A DNA stretch of 64,000 bases from Peronospora farinosa (Eukaryota; Oomycota; Peronosporomycetes; Peronosporales; Peronosporaceae). The translations under genes were made by a program, and so were the position numbers. The stretch spans positions 62,001 through 126,000 of the forward strand of contig CANTFK010000289.1 in assembly GCA_947646735.1 (NCBI GenBank). The letters are read 5' to 3'. Shown here one piece after another: positions 21,071-31,848 of this stretch (position 1 is its first letter; the number at the start of each line of letters is the position of its first letter). The notes beneath the pieces are model-generated. The model searched no databases, had not been told where the DNA came from, and saw only the letters and a program-made list of their open reading frames with translations.

Positions 21071-22451
21071 TGTGGAAGAGCGGATAAACAAATTTCGTGG
21101 AGTGGAGATCGCGATCCAAGTTATGTGGACCACACACCCAGGATCGATCGCGATCCAAGGTAAAATGCGATCCAAGGTAAACCGCGATCCGACTCAGAAC
21201 CGCGATCCAAGGCTGAGCGCGATTCGACTCAGAACCGCGATCCAAGATAAACCGCGATCCGACTCAGAACAGCGATCCAAGGCTGAGCGCGATCCAAGGT
21301 AAAACGCGATCCGACTAAGAACCGCGATCCGACTCAGAACCGCGATCCAAGGTAAAGCGCGATCCGACTCAGAACCGCGATCCAAGATAAACCGCGATCC
21401 GACTCAAAACAGCGATTTAAGGCTGAGCGCGATCCAAGGTAAAGCGCGAACCAAGGTAAATCGCGATCCGACTCAGATACGCTATCCAAGGCTGAGCGCG
21501 ATCCAAGGCTGAGCGCGATCCAAGGCTGAGCGCGATTCAAGGTAAAGCGCGATCCAAGGTAAACCGCGATCCGACTCAGAACCGCGATCTGATTCAGATC
21601 GCGATCCAAGGCTGAGCGCGATCCAACGTAAAGCGCGATCCGACTCAGAACCTCGATCCAACTTAGATCGCGATCCAGTTCACAAGGATTACGCATTATG
21701 GATCGACCGCGATCCTAAGCTGATACGCGATCTGATTCAGATCGCGATCCAAGGATAAGGCAAGATCGCCGATGGATCGGGATGGCAAAGGCATTTGGGG
21801 TGGACCACATATCGAGATCTGATTTTTTCTGAAAGGGTGACACGTGGTGATAGATCCTGGACTACAGATAGGCAGAATCGTAGGTTTCGAGTTTTGATTG
21901 GTTAACACTAAACAGAGTTCATATTTTACTTTTAATACACCTTTCGACTTCTCTTCCGGGCTGGATTCCTTGGCCATCCGACGTCTCGAGGAAGCCTACA
22001 CACTACGCAAGTCATATCCCTGGATTGTTTGGCCAGGGATTGCAAGAACTCTCAACACAACTCAACTGCGATCGGACGTAGATAAAACACGTAGGGCAAG
22101 GCGAAGCAAGTGCAGGACGGATCAAGTGGTCAGAAGGTTCTGCTCAAGTGGTCAGAAGATTCAAGCTTCGTTTTATTGGATAACCGTGATCGATTGGGAA
22201 GACCACACCAAGTACTCGGTTTATCTTGTGAAGATTTCCACAAGATAACCAAACCTCCTATCCCTAACCCAATTAGGATCAACATCGATTCAAGTCCACC
22301 GAGAAGAGAGCAACCCGTCCTACCGACGGGTACACAAGGTGAGGAAGGCTATACACACGGAATCGGGGTACCCCCTCCGTTAGTCGGTCGTCCGGGAGCC
22401 AGTGGAGAGTTGGAATCGCATCAGCAATTTTGCAAATCCCACTCCACCACA
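21071..22451 (+). repeat. 3' LTR of 13-kb element
   Basis: It starts TGTGG and ends CCACA (inverted termini). It is about 295 bp longer than the 5' LTR, all of it explained by extra minisatellite units; the unique part looks identical. The 12 bp GGTGCATGACTA directly upstream (21059-21070) also precede the 5' LTR (9448-9459). Confidence 0.85.
21110..21690 (+). repeat. GCGATCC minisatellite, about 32 units (3' LTR)
   Basis: The monomer types are the same as in the 5' LTR. About 32 intact or one-mismatch units were counted by eye. Long repetitive minus-strand ORFs across it (for example 21334-21696) are a by-product of the unit sequence. Confidence 0.9.
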
Positions 22452-22613
22452 ACTACTGTCATCTTCACCCGTAAAGGTGGTTAAAGAGGACCCATCAGGT
22501 CCTACAAAGACGGTGTAACTTTTGTAATCAACCGCTTCGCCAAGGTCGCCTTCAATGAGGTCCCGTAGAGTCTGTGGCTCATTGCCAGGAGGCGTCATGT
22601 GTGCCGTGAACAA
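22452..22613 (-). pseudogene. N-terminal part of the minus-strand ORF of the outer element
   Basis: ATG at 22613 opens 54 codons (MFTAHMTPPGNEP... ending GEDDSS) that reach the insertion point exactly. After excision of the 13-kb element and one ACTA copy, the frame continues as SHAPNPFPERKDADAL at 9455. The product is unrecognised and acidic at this end. Confidence 0.45.
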
Positions 22614-22706
22614 ACCGTAAGGTTCGGACGTTCGCTAAGGCACTACCTCAAAAGAGGAAAGATGTCGAATGACATTTTGTGGGAACGTCAGTCTGGTGGG
22701 GGAGAG

Positions 22707-23350
22707 TGTCACGGGGTTACACGACGGTTTGAACATCATTCCGAACATTTACGGTTGAAGTTTCCCTTTATTGCATTAATGTATTCTTGATACTTCTCTT
22801 TAGAAAGGTATCAAGTATAAGCGTTAAAGATACGGTATTCGGTACTACCGTATCTTATCAATTAGGATTCGATAATCGATAACGCTGTACTAAGTACATC
22901 ATACAAAGACGTTTAGACGATACGTCGTCCAATAGCAAAGTCTACATAATATAATTACTGTTAGAGTAATTAATCTATTGTAGGGTACTTAGAGTGGGAC
23001 TATTCCTAACATCTTAATGCATAAAATAAAATTAGTTCTCATTTTGAGTTTAAGATCGCAAGTCGTCCTGACTTGTTCTCTTGTGCACTTCGTGCGAAGG
23101 TTAATTGAACCTTTAATATTCTAGCTTTTTCTTGCACTCTGTGAGCTGGTTCTCTGAACCTGAAGCTTATTGCTTGCAGACTAAAAGCCTCTCTCCTAGT
23201 TCCTAAGAACAGGGTGAATTTTAAGTCGTTTAATCAGTTCCTTAGAACTAAGTGGCTTTTAGCCGTAAATTTATTTAGTTCTATAGAACTAAGAGGCTTT
23301 CAGCCTAAAGTCTTTCTCCTTTAGCTAAAGAGCCTTGTTGCTCCTTTACA
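22707..23350 (+). repeat. 3' LTR of outer Gypsy element
   Basis: It starts TGTCACGGGGTTACACG, preceded by a purine-rich tract GGTGGGGGAGAG (22695-22706). It matches 2621-3200 closely with scattered substitutions, but its last 60 bp differ from the 5' LTR and lack the CCGCTACA end. It may therefore derive from a recombined or different copy. Confidence 0.8.
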
Positions 23351-23686
23351 CTACATTACACTCACTTCGAACGAGAAGACTGGATACAGCTATCGTGACG
23401 CAGGTAGGTGCTTTTTCTCAAGTTCGTTGCGTGGATCTCTTTAAGCGGCCGGCAACAGTTGATATTTCGCTTCAAGCGCCGACCAACGCTACCACCACCG
23501 CACGCGGATGTAAGACGGTCTAACCGCTTCCTCACGCTGCTTAATGGTGCGTGCATGCGTAGTACATGGCAGCTTCTTTTTGAAGCGCCCGTCTACATAT
23601 AATCTATCGCTTTTGGCTTCAATTAAATCTTTACAATGTGAAAAATAAACGTACAAGCATGAAAATGAAAAAATAGTTTCGTCAAA
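23351..23686. other. Spacer with LTR-family fragment
   Basis: Bases 23400-23515 resemble 2405-2520 in inverted orientation. No ORF of interest is present. The rest is A/T-rich 5' flank of the next gene. Confidence 0.5.
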
Positions 23687-23700
23687 TCATTCTTTAGTAT
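23687..23700 (+). promoter_or_regulatory. Candidate oomycete initiator (Inr) of the class III ADH gene
   Basis: TCATTCTTTAG fits the oomycete initiator core TCAYTYY and lies 58 bp before the ATG, a typical distance. Confidence 0.45.
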
Positions 23701-23702
23701 AA

Positions 23703-24992
<1,290 letters not shown>

Positions 24993-25591
24993 GAAGTCGC
25001 GACTGTTAGTAGTTATGCCTAGCAGTAGCTCAGGATGTTTATGAGATTAATGCGATGGCGCAAAGACGTCCCTCGTACAGCAGAAACTAAAGGTTCGAGA
25101 CAATCGGCACTATGTTCAATTTCTTCATCTCTTCAGGTCGACGTGTAAAAGTTCTATAGAGCTCACAATATTCGCACTTAGGACACATCCAACCAAGAGC
25201 TTACTACTACTTCAGTTTAGCTACTGCACCTTTGCCTCCATGTTCCTAACTACACTGACTATTTCAAGAGCTCCGCCGGAGTGCTCTTGATGCACAAGTA
25301 ACCAAAAGTAAAATTATGTGAATGCAACACCTCTTTTTTAAACAAAATGGCTGGCGGCCAATGTGATGCGTTACCAAGGACTTATCTGCGTAAATATATA
25401 CTAGCAGCCCTTGTTACATACCTTGTCACAATGCATATGATTTGCAATTATTTCAGTCCCGATAACGTGGTTTCACTAGCATATAGTTTATTCCTGCCAG
25501 TATACCGCAACGTTTCCCTTTGAGATTTGATAATCCGTAGGATCAACACGCTGATTAGAGGCAGCCAGTCAGCCTTTTGCCAAGATCTTTT
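24993..25591. other. Intergenic, ADH to ASS
   Basis: I see no gene. An inverted repeat at 25265-25289 (CAAGAGCTCCG / CGGAGtgCTCTTG) could form a hairpin in the 3' flank of the ADH gene. Confidence 0.6.
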
Positions 25592-25607
25592 TCATTCGGG
25601 AATTTGC
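25592..25607 (+). promoter_or_regulatory. Candidate Inr-FPR promoter of argininosuccinate synthase
   Basis: TCATTCGGGAATTTGCG has the spacing of the oomycete Inr plus flanking promoter region. It lies about 50 bp before the ATG. Confidence 0.55.
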
Positions 25608-25644
25608 GTCGACAAGAAGAAGACCTCTAATCAACAATCAAAAC

Positions 25645-26910
25645 ATGAGTGTCAATGCTCAGCCTGGAGACAAAGTCGTGTTGGCCTACAGCGGTGGCCT
25701 GGACACGTCCATCATCCTGAAGTGGCTCACCAACAAGGGCTTCGAAGTCATCTGTTACTGCGCCAATGTGGGCCAGCAGGGCGAGGACTACGAGCAGGTG
25801 CGTGCCAAGGCGCTGTCCTTAGGTGCCAAGAAGGTGTACATCGAGGACCTTCGTGAGGAGTTTGTTAAGCACTACATCTTTGAAGCAGTCAAGTCCAATG
25901 CCATCTACGAGTCTCGTTACCTGCTTGGCACGTCGCTCGCTCGTCCTGTCATTGCCAAGAAGCAAGTAGAGATCGCCCATACTGAGGGCGCCAAGTACGT
26001 GGCCCACGGTGCCACGGGCAAGGGTAACGATCAAGTGCGCTTTGAGCTTTGTGCCCAGGCTCTGGACGCCCAACTCAAGACTATCGCCCCCTGGCGTGAT
26101 GCTGAGTTTATCGAAAAGTTCAAGGGCCGTGCCGATCTGATCCAGTATGCTAAGGAGCAAAACATCCCCATTGATGCGACCCCCAAGGCTCCCTACAGTG
26201 TGGACGAGAACCTGTATCACACGAGTTACGAGGCTGGCATGCTTGAGGACCCTATGACCGCTCCCATGGTTGAAATGTTTAAGATGACAGTGGACCCTAA
26301 GGATGCCCCTGATACTGCAGAGCAAATCAGCATCCGCTTTGAGAAGGGTATCCCCGTGGGAGTAACCAATCTCACCGCCAAGACCCCAGAACTCACTGGC
26401 GCTCTCGACCTGTTCCTTGAGCTGAACAAGCTTGCGGGAAAGCACGGTGTCGGTCGCATCGACATCGTGGAGAATCGTTTTGTCGGCATTAAGTCGCGTG
26501 GCGTCTACGAGACTCCCGGTGGCACCATCCTGCGTCAAGCGCACCTCGACCTCGAGGGTCTATGTATGGATCGCGAGGTCATGAAGGTGCGTGACTCCCT
26601 GTCGGCCAAGTTCGCTGAGTTCTGCTACAACGGCTTCTGGTTCGCTCCCGAGATGGACTTCGTGCGTAATGCTGTGGACTTCTCTCAGCAGAACGTGACG
26701 GGCTATGTCCACCTGGAGCTCTACAAGGGCAACGTGACGGTCATTGGTCGCTACTCAGACGAGGCTCTGTACAGCGCTGACCTGGCCTCGATGGACCAAG
26801 AGGGTGGCGGTGACAACTTCGATTACCACCCGGCTGACGCCCAAGGCTTCATTCGCATCAACGCTACGCGCCTCAAGGCTTGGCGATGCCGCCCCCAGCC
26901 CAACAAGTAA
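25645..26910 (+). CDS. ASS1: Argininosuccinate synthase
   Basis: The enzyme joins citrulline and aspartate, using ATP, to make argininosuccinate, the next-to-last step of arginine synthesis. A single exon encodes 421 aa; the usual length is about 400-412. The N-type ATP pyrophosphatase loop SGGLDTS is at residues 16-22. The substrate loop [13 protein letters not shown] is at 121-133. The start at MSVNAQPG leaves the expected 10 residues before the first strand. High GC at third positions suggests good expression. The 241-codon minus-strand ORF inside it is a shadow. Confidence 0.95.
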   Translation: MSVNAQPGDKVVLAYSGGLDTSIILKWLTNKGFEVICYCANVGQQGEDYEQVRAKALSLGAKKVYIEDLREEFVKHYIFEAVKSNAIYESRYLLGTSLARPVIAKKQVEIAHTEGAKYVAHGATGKGNDQVRFELCAQALDAQLKTIAPWRDAEFIEKFKGRADLIQYAKEQNIPIDATPKAPYSVDENLYHTSYEAGMLEDPMTAPMVEMFKMTVDPKDAPDTAEQISIRFEKGIPVGVTNLTAKTPELTGALDLFLELNKLAGKHGVGRIDIVENRFVGIKSRGVYETPGGTILRQAHLDLEGLCMDREVMKVRDSLSAKFAEFCYNGFWFAPEMDFVRNAVDFSQQNVTGYVHLELYKGNVTVIGRYSDEALYSADLASMDQEGGGDNFDYHPADAQGFIRINATRLKAWRCRPQPNK

Positions 26911-27160
26911 GCTTCATTGCTCATGAGTTTGCAGAATTATATGAGGACCCGTCAGGAGCTACGCGCACCAATGGTAGCCAAAGCGTGCAGCAGAGTAGTG
27001 CCAAGTCAAGCAAAACACGCTAACAAATGCTCATGAACATGAAAGTGCTGTCCAAACGTTTTCTGTGCTCGTAAAGATTGCACCATTTTTTGTTTTTGTG
27101 AAAAACCCAAAATAAAGGTTATTAAAGAAAAGAGTCTATTTGCAATAATAGACACTAAGT

Positions 27161-27985
27161 ATGGGGAACGATGGCGGCGTGATTGCCGTGAAGCGCAAGT
27201 TTATGCGCCATGCGAACGTCAAGGTGCGTGGCGAGAAGGCGGATCAGGAGGTGCAGCGTCTGGAGAAGGCACGTACGTGTGCATTGTCTTTGCAGCCGTT
27301 ACAAGAGCTCGTGGTGGCGTGTCGCTTGGGCAACCTGTTTAACAAGCCGACACTTCTGGAGCATTTGCTGGCCAAGTCGATGCCCAAGCGTTTTCAGCAC
27401 ATTACTTCGCTTAAAGACGTGGTGGCGTGTCGGGTGACGTGTGATAAAGAGAAGGATACACTATGGTGCTGCCCTATTACGATGGTCGAGTTCAACGGCA
27501 AGCAGCCATTCGTGGTGCTCTTTAAGTGTGGTTGCGTGCTATCTGAGCGTGCTCTTAAAGCCGTAAACACGTCGGAGTGTCTGGTGTGTGGTAATCCTTA
27601 TAATGAGCAGGATGTAGTGACGCTACTGCTGGAGGAAGAGCAGTACAAGGAGAAGCAAAAGAAGCTGCTGGAGCAGAAGATGGAGGAAAAACGAGTCAAA
27701 AAGAGCAAGAAGAGGATGAAGTCGTCAAAAGAAGAGAAAGAAGATGGAAAGTATGAGCAAAAGAAACCAAAAAAGGAGAAGAAGAGCAAGAGGAAGGCAG
27801 AGCAGCTAGGTGACTCAGGAGACACAAAGCTCGTCAAGATTGTGAAAGATGCTGGTGAATCCATTTCTAAAGCTAAGGAGAATAGTCAAGTGTTTGCATC
27901 GATCTTTTCGAAGGATAAGAAGGAGAGAAGGAATGCCAACGACCTACTCATGACGATTGGTGGTATGCGGTACACACTGTCGTAG
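27161..27985 (+). CDS. RTF2: Rtf2-like replication termination factor
   Basis: Family members act at stalled replication forks (fission yeast Rtf2) and as proteasome-shuttle-regulated factors in animals. A single exon encodes 274 aa. The MGNDGG start matches the invariant N-terminus of the family. The RING-like region includes CCPITMVEFNGKQPF, FKCGCVLSERAL and CLVCGNPY (about residues 105-150) and lacks the full cysteine set of a canonical RING. The C-terminal half is Lys/Glu-rich, with likely nuclear signals, ending SIFSKDKKERRNANDLLMTI. The stop is 96 bp from the stop of the convergent WD40 gene. Confidence 0.9.
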   Translation: MGNDGGVIAVKRKFMRHANVKVRGEKADQEVQRLEKARTCALSLQPLQELVVACRLGNLFNKPTLLEHLLAKSMPKRFQHITSLKDVVACRVTCDKEKDTLWCCPITMVEFNGKQPFVVLFKCGCVLSERALKAVNTSECLVCGNPYNEQDVVTLLLEEEQYKEKQKKLLEQKMEEKRVKKSKKRMKSSKEEKEDGKYEQKKPKKEKKSKRKAEQLGDSGDTKLVKIVKDAGESISKAKENSQVFASIFSKDKKERRNANDLLMTIGGMRYTLS

Positions 27986-28081
27986 ACCAAAAAGGAGAGC
28001 ATATAATGAGACTTAAACGGCTTACAAAATTACGTGCATGTAAAGTGTCGCTCAGCATGATGTACCACATGAGCACAAAAC

Positions 28082-29554
28082 TCAAGTGTTTGACCACACT
28101 TTTGCGGATCCGTCGATGCAGCCAGTGGCAAACATGCTGCTCTCAGGATGACACGCAAGTGTTCGTACTGGTTTCTTGTGTGCAACAATTGAATGCGTTC
28201 GTTTGGCGTCTACGAGGTCCCACCAGTAAACTCTCCCGTCCTCGGAACCACTGAGCACGAAGGCCCCGTCGCTAGAAAAGTCGCACTCAATCTTGTAATC
28301 TTGGACACTATGTCCGCGATAACTGAGAACACGACGAGCACAATGAAGAATGTTAGTAGAGCAGAAAATGGTTGGAGACATGCACCGCTCTTTACCTCTT
28401 CACTTCTGTCCCATTAGTTTTCTCGATGAGCCGAATAGAGCCGTCCAGACATCCAGCCAGGACGAAACGCGCGTCGGGAGAATTCGCCACTGATACCACG
28501 GGTTCTGCAGCATCAAAATGATCCGATTAGTATTTCCATACAATCGTTCATCGTGTCAATGTACTTTCATATGCATGCTTACCATCAATATGCTCGCGGA
28601 AGAGCTGCCCGACTCGTAGATCGTATGTTCGCACAACACCATCAACACACCTGCAACGCAATTAGCCATATTATCATAAGTCACAGACTGCCTGGAGTAA
28701 CAGTATAGACATGCCCACCCCGCGATAATCTCGTGGTCCGTAACTACCATCGAAGTGACGCTGTCTCTAAAATCATCGAGAACTTGAATCGGCATATACG
28801 CATTCCGAGCTCTAACGTAAACAACACGACACCTCAGTAAACATGACAAAAAATAGCCTTCCAGCGTTTGCATTCCTCAACCTGATGTCCCAAGCCCGGA
28901 TCGTTTTGTCATAGGAGCCACTTAGCAGCACGGATGAGTCGGCATTGTAGCGAACGCAATTTACACTCTGCAACATGCACACAATGTCACTGAAGTAAGC
29001 TTTAGTTCCAGGTCATCCTCAGCCTTTTTTTCGGTACATGCTCGTGTCCTTCAAACTTGCGAATCACTTGAGCAGTTGGTACATCCCACATAAAGACGTC
29101 TCGATCTCGACCACATGAAGCAAACTTGGAATTGTCATGAGCTCTGCAGGTGCAAACAGTCGTTAACTCGACCAATTCGTTCAAAGAACATTTACTGTCG
29201 ATTTGTCCCGTACATTGTAACGTCTCGTACATCGTATCCGTGTCTACCCTTGTATGTCTTCACTAGAAGCGCCTCGTTAGGTTTCTCTGCACCGTCTCTG
29301 TGCGGATTCCAGAGCTTTACTGTCTTGTCCTGGCCGCATGTCATGACGTACGTTCCTTTGGCTGCAATGTATCAGCGAGTTGTAAGCATCCAAGATGCAT
29401 TATCAGTCTATTGTGACTCCAAGAGGACTAAGTACAACGTACAATTGAAACGTATGGCGTTAATGGGTCCTTGATGACCGTGGAGCTCGCGCACGCAGAC
29501 GCTCGGCACTTCCGAACTCGTCTCCTTCATGGTGCTAAGTATTTCCAGAGACAT
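28082..29554 (-). CDS. WDR83: WDR83/MORG1-like WD40 protein, 8 exons
   Basis: WDR83 is a seven-blade WD40 scaffold linked to the spliceosome and MAPK signalling in animals. Exons on the minus strand: 29554-29443, 29361-29214, 29143-29038, 28967-28882, 28811-28719, 28650-28583, 28504-28396, 28322-28082. All introns are GT-AG (67-81 nt), and the phases join to 320 aa (human protein about 315). Recognisable steps are HGHQGPINAIRFN, TCGQDKTVKLWNP, GYDVRDVTIAHDNS across the second junction, SGSYDKTIRAWDIR, VVTDHEIIAG and SGSEDGRVYWWDL. An in-frame upstream ATG at 29650 exists, but the protein match begins near 29554. Confidence 0.88.
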
Positions 29555-29830
29555 ACTTTGTTCAAGATAAAAGTAAGGACATCGATTGAATTGATATTGC
29601 AGTGGTTGATATAGTAGCCATCTATCGGTCAAATCGAGCAATATGCACAAACAAGCAAAATGTGCTCAACCAGCGTGCTCTCTCATCGTCCCAGTGACAC
29701 AAAGCGGTCTTTTGCATTCACCAGCTTCTGCGACTGGGAGGACGGGACCGGGCGTCTGTAAAATTGCCACAAGCACGCAGCTTCTTGGACACAATTCCTT
29801 CTCCTATGCCTTCTTCACTTCATCGGAATC

Positions 29831-31609
29831 CTACGGCGATGTGGCCGGAGAGATCGAAGTTTTGAACAAGTCCCAGATATTGCCCTTCACAAAGTCGTTG
29901 TCCACGATACTCACCAAAAAGTACGTGTCGTGGATCTCGTGCAACAGCTTGGACGATTGACTGCCCTCCTCGTACAGCGAAGCCCATAGCTTGAGCCACA
30001 ACGCGAACGCTTCATCCTTCCACACCAAGAAACTGCTACTGTCCACGATCGTAGGCTGCAGGATCTCCTTGTTGGGGAACACACCCCACGTCACGGCTAC
30101 AGCCGATTTGCTGGCGTTCGAGTACGAGTGACCTTTTAGGTTCACAGCGTGGTATTGCACTGAACGCTTCTTGGCAGCATTATCGATAATTATCTTCATA
30201 TTTTCGGGCGACACGAAACATTCTACGTACGCTTTCTGATATACGCGGCCACCGGGTCCACCCCAACCGAACATCGGATCATCGGACAACACACCGTTCA
30301 CGCGCGGCTGACTGTTAATCGTTAAGAATCCGGCAGAGTTGGCAGCGGCGAGCTCCGGCTGGACGGACGACGTCTCGGCGTGCAGCGCAGCATCACACCA
30401 TGGCAGGCTTACTATTTCACCACGCACATACTGTACGAACGTGCGGCGAATGTCTTCCTTCGTAGCAGGTGCGTCACCCCACATTGCGCGGCGCTCGATG
30501 GGCGTCCACGTATAAGATGGCGCAAAGTGTGACTCCGTGAGTTCTCCAAACGCGGGGCTTTCACTGTTACCCCAACGACCATTTGGGTACTCGTCCCACA
30601 TAGCCGTGCGATGAACATAGCTCTTAGGTCGGTTGGACCAGTAGATCGGACGTACGCTCTCGGACGCGCGCTTTGACAGCGTTGACGTCTGCCAAGGTAA
30701 TTCACGACGTGGTACACGGCTAGATAATGACGAAAGCCCTTCCAAGATACGACGCACGGATCGCTCCAAGTTGAGCGTATAGAAATGTAAACCAGGCACA
30801 CCAGCATCAATCAACTGTTGGCTCATAGTAATGCCAAGCTGTACACCATAGTCCTTGACGGCTTCGTCATTGTCCTTAATAGGCGCCAAAGCTTTGCGTA
30901 CTTCCTCAGGCACAAACGTCTTGCAAAAAGACGTCATGCGCTCAAAGCCACCATAGTTCTGAATTGGCATAATACCTGGGATGATAGGCACTGTAATGCC
31001 TGCAGCACGGCACTGCTTAACAAAGTTCAGGAACGCCTGCACATCGTAAAAGAGCTGTGTAATTACAAAGTCCGCTCCAGCATCCACTTTTTCCTTAAGA
31101 TACTGAATATTGGCCTCCTTGTCCTCTTGACTCTCTGCGTGGCCCTCGGGATATCCCGCGACACCAATACAGAAATGGTCACCATAGTTCTTGCGCATAT
31201 AGCGAACAAGGTCCACGCCATAAGAAAAGCCGCGATTACACTCGTCAAAACTAGCAGCACCTCGTGCAGGGTCTCCTCGCAGTGCCAGGATGTTCCGGAT
31301 ACCGGCGTCTTTGGCCTGGTCCAGTGCCTTCTTAATGTCGTTCTCCGTCATGTTGGTACACGTCATATGCATAAGCATCTCTAGTCCACTGAGATTCTGC
31401 GCGTTGGCGCTAAGTTCCAGTGTGAGCTGCGCACTGGAACCACCAGCACCCCACGTCATATCGCAAAAGAGCGGCTCCAACGCGGCCATGCGATCCATGC
31501 GCGCATACAAGTTGTCTACGCCTGCGGGCGTCTTAGGCGGAAAGAACTCGAACGAATAGAAAATCTCCTGTCGTTCGATGCTTGCATGAATCTTGTCAAT
31601 AATCTTCAT
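29831..31609 (-). CDS. MTHFR: Methylenetetrahydrofolate reductase
   Basis: The enzyme reduces 5,10-methylene-THF to 5-methyl-THF, the methyl donor for methionine synthesis. No intron; 592 aa from MKIIDKIHASIER. The N-terminal TIM-barrel catalytic domain (about 1-300) shows FYSFEFFPPKTP, DMTWGAGGSS, ILALRGDPARG and DFVITQLFYD. The C-terminal regulatory domain, present in eukaryotic enzymes, has WDEYPNGRWGNS and DDPMFGWGGPGGR. The frame stays open upstream to 32104, but that part encodes LLMVKI repeats from a tandem repeat and overlaps the divergent gene, so the start at 31609 is preferred. Confidence 0.93.
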   Translation of the reverse strand: MKIIDKIHASIERQEIFYSFEFFPPKTPAGVDNLYARMDRMAALEPLFCDMTWGAGGSSAQLTLELSANAQNLSGLEMLMHMTCTNMTENDIKKALDQAKDAGIRNILALRGDPARGAASFDECNRGFSYGVDLVRYMRKNYGDHFCIGVAGYPEGHAESQEDKEANIQYLKEKVDAGADFVITQLFYDVQAFLNFVKQCRAAGITVPIIPGIMPIQNYGGFERMTSFCKTFVPEEVRKALAPIKDNDEAVKDYGVQLGITMSQQLIDAGVPGLHFYTLNLERSVRRILEGLSSLSSRVPRRELPWQTSTLSKRASESVRPIYWSNRPKSYVHRTAMWDEYPNGRWGNSESPAFGELTESHFAPSYTWTPIERRAMWGDAPATKEDIRRTFVQYVRGEIVSLPWCDAALHAETSSVQPELAAANSAGFLTINSQPRVNGVLSDDPMFGWGGPGGRVYQKAYVECFVSPENMKIIIDNAAKKRSVQYHAVNLKGHSYSNASKSAVAVTWGVFPNKEILQPTIVDSSSFLVWKDEAFALWLKLWASLYEEGSQSSKLLHEIHDTYFLVSIVDNDFVKGNIWDLFKTSISPATSP

Positions 31610-31848
31610 CGTATGCTGGCTGGACCCTGCGTGCAGAGTGAAGGTCCTACCTTGAGGGATAATTCCAGACTGGCAGTACAAGACCGACCGACTTACTGAT
31701 GGCTGAGAGCCATTAGTATCACCGGTATTACGACAGTAGTAGTACAGTATCGGTATTTTGACCATCAGTAGTATTTTGACCATCAGTAATATTTTGACCA
31801 TTAGTAGTATTTTGACCATCAGTAGTATTTTGATCATCGGTAGTATCA
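31610..31848. promoter_or_regulatory. Shared intergenic promoter, MTHFR / zinc-motif gene
   Basis: Only 239 bp separate the two divergent ATGs. The region contains the 5 x 18 bp array next to the plus-strand ATG. Confidence 0.6.
31754..31843 (+). repeat. Tandem repeat, 5 x 18 bp
   Basis: Units read TATTTTGACCATCAGTAG with 0-2 changes each. The array ends 5 bp before the ATG at 31849. Confidence 0.95.

Larger units (their letters stand above)
9460..22451 (+). mobile_element. 13-kb Ty3/Gypsy retrotransposon with dual RNase H (Chronos/Archon-like)
   Basis: Complete element: 5' LTR, PBS, gag, protease, RT, RNase H, a second RNase H, integrase, chromodomain, an antisense coding region and 3' LTR. 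It is inserted in the outer Gypsy element with a probable 4-bp duplication ACTA (9456-9459 and 22452-22455). All its coding regions are broken by frameshifts and stops, yet the unique parts of the LTRs look identical. Oomycete Ty3/Gypsy groups Chronos and Archon are known to carry an additional plant-like (archaeal-type) RNase H. Assignment to either group needs a tree. Confidence 0.85.

Noticed and set aside
21054..21696. Repetitive minus-strand ORFs with WIAVLSRIA units
   Set aside because: By-product of the GCGATCC minisatellite; unit number differs between the two LTRs.
9460..22451. UGA read as tryptophan in the element
   Set aside because: TAG also replaces tryptophan, frameshifts accompany the stops, and host genes in the window give full-length products without recoding. 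Mutation is the simpler explanation.
25819..26544. 241-codon minus-strand ORF inside argininosuccinate synthase
   Set aside because: It is a mirror of the strongly coding plus strand (GC-rich third positions). No independent features.
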